From Amphirosellinia nigrospora (taxonomy: Eukaryota; Ascomycota; Sordariomycetes; Xylariales; Xylariaceae): a stretch of 64,000 nt of DNA. The position numbers and the translations under genes are program-made. Shown one piece after another: positions 23,175 to 35,448 of this stretch; position 1 is the first letter of the stretch; every line of letters begins with the position of its first letter. The notes beneath the pieces were generated by a model. That model had not been told where the DNA came from, made no database searches, and worked only from the letters and a program-made list of their open reading frames with translations. The stretch is taken from contig SCHM01000002.1 in the NCBI GenBank assembly GCA_004123355.1, forward strand, positions 9,769,569 through 9,833,568, in the 5' to 3' direction.

Positions 23175-26100
23175 TTTGGATAGATGGTTTAGACGATTGG
23201 TGATATGTGTGTTGTTTTGTGTAGTGGTTGTGCAGATGTTGGTTATGATAGTGTTGTTGTCTGCTGGACGAAGTAGTTGTGTTTGTTTTGTTAGGTGATA
23301 GGATCTGCGAAAGGGAGTATGTAGAGACGAGTTCATCCAAACTATATATGTGTATTTTGGATGTCTCTGACGTATATACCAATCAAAACATTAGACCTAC
23401 CGAGTTGGCAAATTGCTTGGCTGGCCGCAGCCCGAAACGGGATAGGCCAAACGGCGTATCAGAGGAGACCACGATCATCGTGCATGACCTGTACCTGTAT
23501 CACTCTGCTAATGGAAATTTCGGCAATACGCTAGAATTTACCACTGCATAGAGTCAAGATAGACCAAGCGCAGCCGACGGGATACCTTCGGGGCCCCAGT
23601 CACCGGACACTATTAGGTCATAGATCTTAGGTGTGTAAGGGGCAATACGGGCGTTTGTGACTACACTAGAGGCGTCGTTTGGTGTAATGCGCCAAACCGA
23701 CGTCAGGGTGTAAAAAGGTTGACGTCATAGTTGTAAAGGGGTGCAAGACTAGCGGTCCCATAGGTAGGGCGGCACGACATTAGTGTAGAATGTAGCTCCC
23801 GAATGTTTTTGGGGGTCTCCAGATCGCGATCTAGACTGCTAACGCTCTTTTTCCTTCTTCGTTCTATGCACGTAATTCGCCAGGCAGTACAGGAGACAGA
23901 AGCCGGTGCAAATGGTCCGGGATGGAATAGTTAGCGCGAGGAACATCATTGTCTTGCCAAAAGAAGACATGGCAAGCCACCTCCAGCACGTTTTCACCGG
24001 GATCTACGCTGTATGATGTGGCTTGACAAACTATTGATAGAGGAGGTGAAACAGATAGAAAACCGGATTTTTTAGCGCTTCGTACACAAGTAGATACCTA
24101 GGTACCTCTGTAATTATGGTATTGCTGTAGAAGGTTAGGTGCTTGATATGACGTATGAGTTTGTCTCAAAAAGGCGGCAATACCCGACGGCGTCACCTAA
24201 CCCCCCCGCCGCATCGTACGTACATGTTCCTTAGATGGTTAGATGGTGCATCGTTCCACAGCTTTTTGATGAACTATATTTATCCAAATTGGTAAAGTAC
24301 TAAGTAAAGATGATTTTATATGTATACAAATAAGCTTAAGGTAAGGATGAAACGAAGAATTCGGGGTTTACCCGCCTTTACTTTTTAGAGGCTTAGCCTA
24401 ACGGCGTACCTGGGTAGGTACCTACTAAGTAAATAGTAGTGGACGGGACGGCCTAAATCTTGCATCTCAGCCAACTCACCACCCCTGGTCAGTCTGACGT
24501 AGCCTGAACACGTTTGTAGCGTAAACCCAGCCATTATATTTAACAAATGCAGCCAGCGTCCCATCCCCGGAGCCAAATTCCTTCCTTCCTCAGTATGCTC
24601 GCCAGAGGCAGTCAACCGTAAACCCCAAACGCTTTGACGGAGGTCGAGCAGGCGGTTGGCTCCCGTCGTGGCAGTACGAATAGTTTCCACGATGGGATCC
24701 CGAGTTGAGCGATTGAGTGCATCACTGCGCCTCGCTCCTCACCATGACCCAAGACGGCACCCCCAGAGCACCCCGTGCGGACCGCGGTTACCGGCCCCCT
24801 GGTCGTGATGCGACCGATTGACGCCGGATCATCTCTTGGTCCAGCAGTCTCGAGCTTTGCTCCGGCCCTGGCTACCGTAGCGCTAGCGCTGACGCAGTTG
24901 TCGACTGATCGATTGTTCTCGAGAGGCGCTTCGAGCCATATCCGAACATCCCACGAAGTCATGCTTACCACGCTTCGTCGCATGCCAACCCCCGAAGCGA
25001 CGGATGCGCGCTCGATCGCTCCGGTGATCTTGAGCACCGCTTCCGAATCGCCTCAACCCCGAATATAGCTCAGCGCTACTCGATCGACTCAGCCTGATCT
25101 CGACGACGCTCCCAGCCTACGGCGGCACCCCCGCCTTCTCGCCGCATTGCGCAGCTTCCACGTTCCGGCGCCTCCGAATCGAGACAGTAGATCTCGAGTG
25201 TAGAGTGTTCTGTGTGTGCGTTTGCTGGCGTCGACGAATTGATGCGAACCTCGCGTTGCTGTGCTTGATTGTTTATATCGCACGCCACGAGGCGACGTGT
25301 CTTCTCCGCTGTTGCGACCCCGGCCTCGGCTTCGATTGATTTCGCTTCTCTTCGGGGATGATTTAGTCGTTTCTGCTGGAAGCGCCTGCGAGCTTGAGAG
25401 ACGAGGGTTCCTTTCATCCTCTTACTCCGCCTTATGCTCTTCAAGCAACCAGGCCATCGCTAGCCCACCCTATTTATCTAGCTATGTGCCTCCGAAGAGC
25501 TGGATTGGACTGTTCTGCTGTCCATTTCCTCCTTCTATCCGACAAAATAAAAGATAAAAAAGTTCATTGGGGAAGATTGCTATATTAGGAAACCAGATTG
25601 TTATAAACTTCACGATGTAATGATGTCATGAGGATTTGGGTCTTGTCACATTGGTTCGGTTACTTTGTCATATTTTCTTTACGGCCCTATGCCCCGTCAT
25701 TTGTTCCTCAGCAAGCGAGGAGCGGAAGATAGGGAGGCGAGTTCGTATTTTGTCTCAACCGCCGTTCTATTGGTATTATACAAGCCAGCAGATGGTCTCT
25801 TCTTAGTCAATCCAACTATATTCCCAATGATTATCATTAGTTCCTCTTTTGCGAAGTGACCATACTGTTCCTCGACGTCTGATTATTCCACGTGCACTAC
25901 ACACAATATTTAATATGGCTGTGTCTGATGGTGTATGAAACAAAAAGCGTCAAGTTTTGCAGAATAAAATGGCAAAGAAACTATATGAATAAGATGATGA
26001 GACATTGCTGAAGAAGGCGTTCACCCTGGCAGGCAAGGTTTTTTTTGTATATACTGAGGTGTCCCAGACTCTATTATTTGCATCTAACCTGTACACGCGG

Positions 26101-26402
26101 AAAAAAGTTGAGGCTCAACCATGGCTAGCTACCTTGGTAGGTACATAAAACGCTGAATAAAAGAAAGAAGGGTACCAAAAGCCAGCATTCAACTGGGTCA
26201 TTACATGGGTATAGACAAATCGAGAGGAAAGCTAGCATTGTCTTTCCTCCTCATCAAAACTATGATTACGGTTGGCTCGACTGCGAGAGGTATGGCACCT
26301 GGCGCTTTGTTTCGGGATGGTTGGGTCGACAATGGTAATCAGCAGCCAACGCATGCTCATGTATGAGATGGTTCAGAAGCAGAAGAACTAGGTCTTGGTT
26401 GA
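23175..26402. other. intergenic, no gene supported
   Basis: 3.2 kb. The stretch 24700-25500 is GC rich like coding DNA and has open frames of 90-140 codons on both strands (e.g. 24612-25037 and 25076-25444, minus), but none shows a motif and I could not link them by introns. It could be a leader, a noncoding RNA or a lineage-specific gene. The parts at 23580-24470 and 25600-26400 are AT richer and look like plain intergenic DNA. Confidence 0.4.
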
Positions 26403-27207
26403 TTAGAACGTTCCTCGAGCGCCACTCTTCTCGTCGATATGTCGATAACGTTCCATCTCTTTCCTGTTCTTAAGCAAACAAGAAGCTGCCACAACCAGTA
26501 CCGCATCTACGCCCACGACACCGAATAGGGCCGTAAAAATGTTGTCAATGAAGGTGTTGCCAAATCGTGATAACGGCGTCGCACAACCGGTCATCAACGC
26601 CGCTGTAGCTGGGCTTGGACAGATGGAATCCGTATGGAAGGCTGGCGAAGTACTGTTAAAGTAACCACAACAGTTGAACTAATTATATTGTCAGAACATC
26701 TCTCCAAGCATCGAATGTCAGCGGGGGTTTCACGTACGGCTTCCTGCATGAGGCCCTGAACATCCGGATTCTGCGCCAGCCATATATTCGAGAAAGTCTC
26801 CTTGATCCGCAACGTAAGAATCCACAACTGAAGGCCGATGACCAAGGTGAATATAGCATCGACGACGATCAAAAACATGGCGGCCTTCAACCAGCTGCGA
26901 CTATTGGTCGCCAGCGCCGGCAGGGTACAGGCGAAAGCAATGAACGTGAAGATACCATTGCCTATGCCAGCTGCAGATGAAAGAAAACGTCAGCCTTACT
27001 GAGAATATTCCGCCTTATCGTTGACCCCTTTGACTCACCTGAGAAGGGAAACTGCTGGTATAGGAGATCGCGGGCTGCCATGTTGCCGTCATTTGGCGGG
27101 TCGAAGCATGTGTTCTTGACGATGACGGAGAACCCGAGGATCAGGGCACCGGTCGCTGCGAAGAGGACGTCGATGCCCACGAAGGCTGCGAGCACTTTGT
27201 TGACCAT
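26403..27207 (-). CDS. tetraspanin, PLS1-like
   Basis: Four-pass membrane protein of the fungal tetraspanin group; Pls1 is needed for penetration-peg or appressorium function in plant pathogens and for ascospore germination in saprotrophs. Exons: 27039-27207 (MVNKVLAAFVGIDVLFAATG..), 26738-26970 and 26403-26678; introns 26971-27038 (GTGAGT..CTGCAG) and 26679-26737 (GTACGT..ATTAG). Membrane segments: residues about 8-30, 60-80, 90-112 and 185-207. The large loop carries the diagnostic FNCCGYF (Cys-Cys-Gly) at the start of exon 3, followed by further Cys residues (DSICPSP, TGCATP). The tail ends RHIDEKSGARGTF. Length 225 aa, which is the size I recall for Pls1. No frame errors. Pls1 versus the other fungal tetraspanins is judged from memory only. 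Confidence 0.85.
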
Positions 27208-30200
27208 CTTGATTACGAACTTGATAAGACCTCGTCCTTATTCCGACCTAGACAATAGCAACTTCGAGTTCCACCTCCTTTCTTCTCGAAGGTCTCGGGT
27301 CCTGGCCGCGACTCCCTCTGACGTACCCTCCTACTTCGTTCGAAAAAAACTTGCGATTGAAAAAAAAAATATTACGACGACCGGCGTCCTACGAATGAAC
27401 GTTCCTGATTGATGATCGGTATAGTACGGGGAGAGAAGAGAAGAAGGCGAGCCAGCGACAGAAAGAACGTAACGTGTCAATCGACAAATAATGACGATGG
27501 CAATAAAAGTCCCGACCGATAATACAATGAGTAGAAGAGAAGAGAATCAAGGCAAAAAAAGGTGATAATAGAGAATGCAAACGACATGAGACAGCAATTG
27601 ATCCAGAGACGCAAGCGCTGGGCGGGCTCAGAAACACCACGGCCCCAACAACACTTTTGATTATGTCTATATCCTATCTGCTATATTTACACGAGTCCCG
27701 TCAGGGCAGGATGGCCTGATTGTCCAGGTCTACAGAAACGAGCTTTTGAAACAACACGCAAATGAGCGCGCCCACTGAACCCATCGTAGCACCATTTTAG
27801 CACCCATATGCTCCAAGGCATGGTTTGACTGAAGGACCATGATGCGCAACTCAAGACGGTTGTGGTTTCAGAATGGGGTTGGTCAAGGGGGGTCAGAGCC
27901 CATTTTGAGGCAGAATGCGGCCAGATGCGACGAGACGATATGATGCTGGGGCCAGGGGGGTCCGCTACAGGTTGTGCGGCGTGTTCAACGGTTTGCAAGC
28001 GCCAGTGCGCCACACTGCTTGTGTCTAATCCGCCAATGACATCTTGTAAAGCCTACATGCTGCTACTATGCAACAGAGGAAATACTCATCTGAACCGGCG
28101 TGTTTTGTGAATTTGCCAATGAGAAAATAGAACATCGATATAAAATAGTAGGATGTTGAGTTTAAACCTACGACCTACCTGCAAGGTACCCAGGTATAGA
28201 GGGGGCTTCGCGTGGCTTCTAATTGGCTTGGCTGCTGTTCAGGGCGTTATCAAACGCGTAAGACACCATCGCTTCGAACACGTGCTTTCTCATATTGGAG
28301 GTTGAGGTCGATTAGAGCTGCTCTTCTCGAATTATAGTGTGCCATTTGTAATCTTAACCGACATAGAAGCAGGCCTCACTCGACATGTTATTCGTCATCG
28401 TGAATCTGCGTGGTATGATTTAACCCAACATACCCTTGGAATCTGATGACCACATTCTCTATACACTGTCATATCACGCCCAAGAGAGTTTTGGATCCAA
28501 GGCAAGGAACAATAAAGTTGACAGAGTAAGTAACCATTCACTGAAATGCAGTTGACAAAGTATACCGCGTAGTTATATGCGTACCTACATGTAGGTAAGG
28601 TATGAACTATCATCTCATCTGTCAACAATGTGCCGCGGAAACAGCCGCCCGCAACCCGACGACGGATGGTCCCTTAGAGGAGCAAAGTCGCATCGTCTAT
28701 CTGCCAAAGGCAGATTGCGTAACACGACACGGAGATTGGTTGGTGATCGGAGCGGGATCCGGCATGGATTGACCGGGTGGGCATCACATCACGGCAAACC
28801 GCCTTCTGAGGTTGCGTTCCGAGACGTTGGGTTTGTGAATGCCAAGTGTCACGACATGGGCGTTGCTTCGATATGAGATCTATGGGCTCTCGATCAGGAC
28901 CGAGATCTTGACAGGTCGCCACAATGATTGATCGAGTGATCGATTGACAGGAGCGGTCGACAGCTAGCACTGAAAGATGCAAACCCTACCGGCATCTGAG
29001 GTGCCGCAAGTGTTCCCGCACCCTAGTTTACTAAGGTATGTGGTATCGCGCCGCACACTACATATCGGTCCGGTATCTCCCACGCACTGCATCATTTAGT
29101 GCTTCACATAGTAGGTAGGTAGTTCTTCCTCGCCCTGACCTTACGATGCCTGGGACAATGATCATCGTGCATCTAAAGCGGTCTAGGATGATGTATATAT
29201 CTATGTCTAGTACACGAAGTTGTAATCTGATCTGTAACGTATATGCGAACCGCGCTCGAACCCTGACGACTAAGGTCCTCGCGCAATCTAGCAAAGACCT
29301 CACCGCAATTTCAAGAGCATTGTGATTGTATACGTAAACCATGTCACATGAGGCCCTGGTAGCAACGGTTGTTGTTGCCTTGACATATTTGGGGGCTCAA
29401 TGTTTTTGTGCTGCCTCCTCCACGATCCCACACAAGATTATAGACAGGGTGCAATTTTGGTTCCTAATCTCTCCAGTGAAGCGATGGATGCAGCTGAATT
29501 TATTGCACGACCTAGCATTTGCAAATCATCCCTCAGCCCGTCCTGGTTGGGCAATCCGCCATGCTGGAATGAGACACAGGCTGTCAATCTGCCGCACTTG
29601 CACCAAGCCAAGGTCGGCCGGTTTCTTTAACCGCTAAATCCTGGGGAAATGTTCAGCGCCTTGCCCACCAGGGATTGGATCGCCGTCAGTCTCGAATTTC
29701 TTTAGCGCAGAGGTGGGCTCTCCAATCACTCCAATATTGAAAGGCTAGCGAAGTCGTATTGAGTGTCGCATCACATTCGGGCCACCTGATACTTTACAGC
29801 ACTGTACATTAGCGCTTTTAACATCTCGACGACCGCTTGGGACTGCAGGTAAGAAATAGGGTCGGCCTTATTATTTTTTTTGCTTTGTGCAAGCTGTTTC
29901 ACCGCAAAATCCCAAGGCGTCTCCCGCTGCCTATTAGTGTGCCAGGCTATTACGACCTAACCTACCTGGGTAAGCAGCCTACTTACCGGTCATCGAGTTA
30001 CCTCCTGGCCAAGTGTACAGTCAACTTTAACCGCTCTGGTGAACATCGAAATCACCCAACTCCAATTTGAAGCATTTTCCTGCGTACCTATGCACACAAC
30101 GGTCTACCTAGGCACGGATACCTACACCACTTTTATGTATATGTAGTCTTGGAACAGTCATCAAAGACATGCCCCAATGTCGCCTACATGATGCAGGTGA

Positions 30201-31079
30201 CAGGCTCCCCTTGTTCCGCATTGACACTCCCGAGGTTCTGAGTCCCCTTGTCCCCACCTTTTCCCTCGACGCATCCAACCTCTTCAATATTAAGGTCCTG
30301 GATTGTTCTAGGTCAAGGTGTGAAAGGTGTAGCAATAGGCCTGGTGGATCGATTTCATATCTCTCCGTCTCTACACTACACTAGCTTATCCGCTGCCACT
30401 CTAAACCAATGAGACAAGTTTTCCTACACTATCTGCCGTCCTCGCGTAAATACAGCAGGCGTTCTCACACCAACTCGATCACGTTGATTTCCCACAGGCA
30501 CTAGGGAGGCGTAGTGTTGAAGGCGACTGCAGAATGGCCCACAAGGCGCGTTTCGTTTCATGGCACCCCAGCTAGCCTGGGGCATGATCAAATTCGCTAC
30601 TGCGTGATATCTTTTCTATTTACCTTGACTATTATCATAGTGGCGGTCGTCTAACGTGCACAACTAGAAGCACTGCTTAGGTCGGTGAGCAAATGGCGGA
30701 ATTATGTCTAAGCACGCGTTCACGTTACAAGGTACCTAATACAAGCCAGTCAGTCGCGACGAGTAAACGGAGCGACTGCGGATTACCAAAAGCCAGAGTT
30801 TCGTCGAACCCCCTACCCCCTGTTTTCCAAAAGAGATTAATCATCATCGAGCCCAATGATGTGAGAAGGCTTTAAAACGATGTGCCGCAATGTATTCGGT
30901 ATCGAATATTCGTTTGCAACAAACGGTTGGAATTCGAGAGGTGTCACCGATTAGAAAAATAGCCCTTGAAAGTCCCAATCTGGATACACTCCCAAAGAGT
31001 CGACCACCTTCGCCCTGATTGGCCAGGCAGAATCACCTAGTGCTTCCGCCCCTGCTGCATCTTTCCTCACGCATGCCGC
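27208..31079. other. intergenic, gene-poor
   Basis: No gene supported over 3.9 kb. Open frames are all under 110 codons, on both strands, with no exon-like pairs that I could join. 27208-27400 is the tetraspanin leader side. Scattered TAGGTA-type words occur at 28185-28200, 28590-28610 and 29110. Confidence 0.4.
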
Positions 31080-31340
31080 TTAATGTCTAAGTAGACATCG
31101 TACTGTGTGGGGTAAGATTACTGTGACAAGACCATCGACTAGCTTAGTACAGTGTAAGAGCGGCGATAAATAACGCTTCGGCCAGCTGGCGTCTTCCCCG
31201 TAGCAGATCTTGATGACCAGAGCATCGGTAACGCGGAATATGCCCGTGTCAAATCTTGAACTGCTTGCTATAGCCATATGGAAGTCTGCACTTTTTTCAA
31301 GAAAGATACCAGTCCAAGTCGTATCTATGATGGACTTCAT
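31080..31340 (-). pseudogene. possible relic of an aminoglycoside-phosphotransferase/kinase-like N-lobe
   Basis: An 86-codon frame contains DTGIFRVTDALVIKICYGED, which looks like the strand-turn-strand with the VxKI lysine at the start of fungal APH-like small-molecule kinases. The rest (SWPKRYLSPL, LLHCTKLVDGL) is weaker, and no downstream catalytic HGD..DxxN part was found nearby. It may be a broken remnant or chance. Low confidence. Confidence 0.2.
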
Positions 31341-34300
31341 CGAATCATTAATTTTGCTTTGTTTCCAAGAAATAACCAGGGCTCAAGCATCTGTCAGCGC
31401 TAGCAAACTCATACCTCGCCTGGTCCATTCCAAATCCGCAATCGGACGTCCCTAGTATACATCACTACACAACATGGACTGCCCGGGTGGGTTAGGTTCC
31501 GGCAGCGCTCTGTTGTGGATTACACGGTACCGCATCGTCTCCATATGCTATAGGAACTTTCTGAGTCCCGAGTAGCCCTGCCAAGTAGTGTGTATCTGCT
31601 GATCTGCTGACCTTTTCAGACTGTCTTTCTCTATGGACCAGAGTATCGGGTATCTGAAGCTTTTACTTGACGAACAAATAACCCCGCCCCCGCACTCTGT
31701 TCGTCTCATGCGGCGAATGAGAACAACATTGGAATAGGTGTAGATTTCCTGATAACTATGCCATGAGCTAAGACGAGCATAACTACGTATGCGCACATCC
31801 GCTTGTCGTACAAACCCATGGACGTCAGAAGAGTGGAACTTGTATACTGAACGTATTGCAAGTCAGAATTATAGTCTAGATACTGACTGATTCGACTGAA
31901 TGATGTCTCAGCCATCCCGCAACTCTAGTTTCGTCCTCGTAAGCGAATGCTTAGTCGTGGCGTTACATCAGTTTACCCAACGGAACGGAACGACCCTCTA
32001 TAATACAAACATTCCAAGAGATTATAGTTGTCTGTGCTATCCTGGTTGTTCGTTTAGACCACGGAGATCCAACGTGAAAACGGCTGGAGTAGTCTTTCGA
32101 GGTAAAAATACACAGTCTAACCATTCACTTTCAAGTGTGCGACAGGATAAATAGACCTCATATCCCCCCACTTCTTAATACAACTACAAGTCTCCAGTCA
32201 TTATAACGATACTATGCAAATCCTCAGCCTCATACCTTTAAATCGGCGATTGGTATGGCTAGTAGTGGAACTGGCTCTGACAGCTGGCAGACAGGAGCGG
32301 ACGCTACAGTGTACACAGTAGAGTAACTATACCTCTCGAGATTTGTCAGGCCGACTTAAATTCTTGGGTAAGAATGTAAGTTGAGTCCAAGTCAATGTGT
32401 CTTTCCTTGATTGGGCTCTGGATGGGTTAGACCTGTGACCTGGTTGGCTGCGGGCTCTGCTCTGCTGGGGCGTCTGCCACGGTTACAACATGAATATAGT
32501 AAGTACATAGAAAGAGAGAGGGCAATGTTCGATCAGCTTCAGCACGAGAGCTACCTACTTGGGTAACATCAACAAGTTGCAAATTCGCACGTAATATACC
32601 TGTTTCATAACCTACCTTGGTACCTCTATAACTAACGGGTACGACTCGAGTTACTACCCTATATCAAGTTATAAACTACACCCAATGAGGTACATATTTA
32701 CGATATCCTATTGTCCACCCCTGTATGTTCCAACCACGTAAGTACAAATGGGTAAGGTACGGACGGGCCGGTGGTGTAGGATCACAAGGAGGAATGCACA
32801 ACACACACATACAGTGTTCAGGAATGAGAAACCAAATCAAGAGCTCGTCATCGTCCATCTTGTTCTGTACCAAGGTAGCAAATCACCCACCCTCATTAGA
32901 GTAGTATCGCTAGCAGTTAGCATGTGCAGTAGTTGATGCAGCTGCTTTGTCAGGCCACTGATTGGCCAGCGCCAATGGCGTGTGGTGTTCTTTTCCGTGT
33001 ACAACTGGGCTGGGGTTGGGGTGAGAGCCCCCCAGTTGCGACTTCTGTACCCACAGCCCACAGCCCAGTGTGTATCTAATGCCTGGCTCGAGGTCGCGCG
33101 TTCCCCTTGTACGCGGTACCTTGAAGTGCCTTCCTCTTGCCTGCCACCTTTTTTCGACTGGTGCTACAAAGGCTCGCACCCCAGCAACCCAGCACAGTAC
33201 GAAGCACAGTAAACAGGCAAGTAGCCTCCGTTTCCATGCATGCATCCACCCATCCACCTCCCCTCCGGCACTAGCACCCACTGTTCCCCCGCCCGTAGCT
33301 TCCTAGCGCGCTTTGCATCTTGCTGGCGAGTTCGACGTGTGCTACGAGAAAAGTCCAAAAACCCGTGTGCTACCTTAACTACCACCTCGCTATCCTCTTT
33401 TCAACCATCCCGCATTCACCTTTCCTGATCAATCACCCAAACCCAAACCCGATAAGAAAAAGGAAAGGCTCGACACCTGACACCCGACCAGACTTTTGGG
33501 CTTTTCCTCTTACAGGGGAAGTGTCATTCAATCAAGAATCAAGTTGCAATCAAGGGCCCTGCGTTCTGCATCACGCACGTTGAGGCTCTCACGTCCTCGT
33601 TCTATTCTGGCCTTTCCAGAACCGTCCCAGGAGTCAATCCGTCCTGCCCTGGCACGCGCCCGTTAAGCAAAGGTAAAAGGTGAGTGAACAACAAATAAGA
33701 CCCTCGATTGCATCGTGTTGTGTTGTGTCGCATCGCATCGCATCGCATCCCCAGCTCCAGTTGCAGTTCCAGTGCCAGTTCCAGTTCACCAGTTCGTTCA
33801 TTCGTTTCCACCTATCGCCCTTTGGGACAAGGTCAGCCCGCCAACCCTCCAAAGCTCCTCCAACCCATCCTGCCCTACCTACCCAACTGGGAACCTACCA
33901 TACAAGGCAAACACCTCCTACCTTGGACCTATTATCTTCACCTATCATATTCCCAATAGGTAGGTAGTTCATCACGATGCCATTATCTCCGCCATTGTCT
34001 TTTCACTATTGTATTTATTATTATTGATATTCTCATTATTCTACGACCGGCCTTTTCCCTTCCCATCCCACCCACTTCAATTCATTTCACTCCACAGGCC
34101 CGGGCCATGCTAGGACGCTATGCCTGCTACCAACCTGACCCTCTCTTACCCCCGCTGATCTGCCTACACGACACCCTTATATGCTACCCACTCCATTATC
34201 TACAGTACACACCACCTACAGTCAGCACGCTACCTATGGCATCTAACAAAATCGGGCCACACAGCGCGCCGTTCTGCCATACGCACAGGGTCATCTCCCC

Positions 34301-34599
34301 CAAAGTTCAAGGAAGCACCACCGCCCACCTTGGTAATCACATCCAAACAAAGGAATAGTGCCATCAGCCAAGTCACTGGGATTTCTTCGGCACTCGCTTC
34401 CTGTTTTGTTCCGCCTGGCCACACCAGACTCGATACAGCAATCCCCAAACCAGGTTTCTGCGACCAGATTCCAGCCTACGACAACAGAGCCTATCCGCTC
34501 AGCGCCAGATCCAGTATAGGTCATCGGCACACGACCAAAACAGTATCTCCACCATTTTTGCCTGTTTCGTTCGTGATACCATCCAGCACCTATCCCGCA
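31341..34599. other. intergenic and MCM1 upstream region
   Basis: No gene supported. 32560-32640 has several TAGGTA/TACCTA words. The 1.2 kb before MCM1 (33400-34599) is C/T rich with simple-sequence patches: a GCATC pentamer repeated about four times near 33728-33750 and CAGTTCC-like words at 33755-33795. A long pyrimidine-rich leader or promoter is likely here. Confidence 0.45.
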
Positions 34600-35448
34600 A
34601 TGGCAGACATTACCGACCAACACGACCAGACCACTCCCAGGAGCTGGACGATAGCCACGTTGGCAATGGCAACGCCGCCGCCGCCGCCGAAAATCGTGGT
34701 GTGAAGCGTCCGCGCAATAGCATTGCCGAGGACGATGACGACGATGACGAGAAGGGCGGGCGCGAACGGCGCAAGATTGAGATCAAGTTCATCAGCGACA
34801 AGTCGCGTCGCCACATCACTTTCTCCAAGCGTAAAGCCGGCATTATGAAGAAGGTATGCCACCGACACCCCCTTAGCACGTAGTGGTCGCGTCGAACGCG
34901 TTCTTGCTTCTTGGAATTCTCATATAGAATCATTGCGAAAACAAGCTCTAACTTGATGTGAACCAGGCATACGAGCTTTCTGTACTTACCGGCACGCAAG
35001 TACTACTTCTTGTCGTTTCAGAGACCGGTCTGGTTTATACGTTCACTACGCCTAAGCTCCAGCCTCTCGTTACCAAGGCGGAAGGAAAGAATTTAATCCA
35101 GGTTAGTAGAGACTGCATCGCGCTGAAGCGTCGCATTCTCTCAAGATACTAACGATGATGCTGCAGGCCTGCTTAAATGCGCCAGAGCCTAACCCCGGCA
35201 ACGAGAACGGCGTTGACGATTCGAACCAAGTCGACTCGCCCGAGGAACCACCCAACTCACATCTTCCCCCTCAAACCAGCCGGCCGGGCATGCCACAGAA
35301 CCCACACATGCCAGCTAGCTACATGCCCAACGTCCCCATGGATCCTCAAGCCATGGCTTACCAAGGCTACGTGCAACGCGGCGCTCCTCCACCTTACGGT
35401 ATGCCTCCACAGTCTGGCATGCCTCAACACTCTGCCCACCAGTCTTAA
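34600..35448 (+). CDS. MCM1: MADS-box transcription factor Mcm1 (SRF type)
   Basis: DNA-binding hub for mating, cell-cycle and developmental genes; it pairs with mating-type proteins. Exon 1 (34600-34853) starts MADITDQHDQTTP and, after a shift, reads QELDDSHVGNGN, AAAAAENRGVKRPRNS, then the MADS box RERRKIEIKFISDKSRRHIT and FSKRKAGIMKK. Intron 34854-34966 (GTATGC..ACCAG) leads to exon 2 (34967-35101: AYELSVLTGTQVLLLVVSET, GLVYTFTTPKLQPLV, the SAM part), and intron 35102-35166 (GTTAGT..CTGCAG, branch ACTAAC) to exon 3 (35167-35448), Pro/Met/Gln rich, ending HSAHQS. About 223 aa. One frame break at the CCC of 34636-34638 is mended by a single lost C. The MADS box itself is clean. Confidence 0.95.

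Noticed and set aside
24612-25444. Minus-strand frames in the GC-rich 24.6-25.4 kb stretch as a gene
   Set aside because: No motif, no compatible introns found, and comparable frames exist on the other strand.
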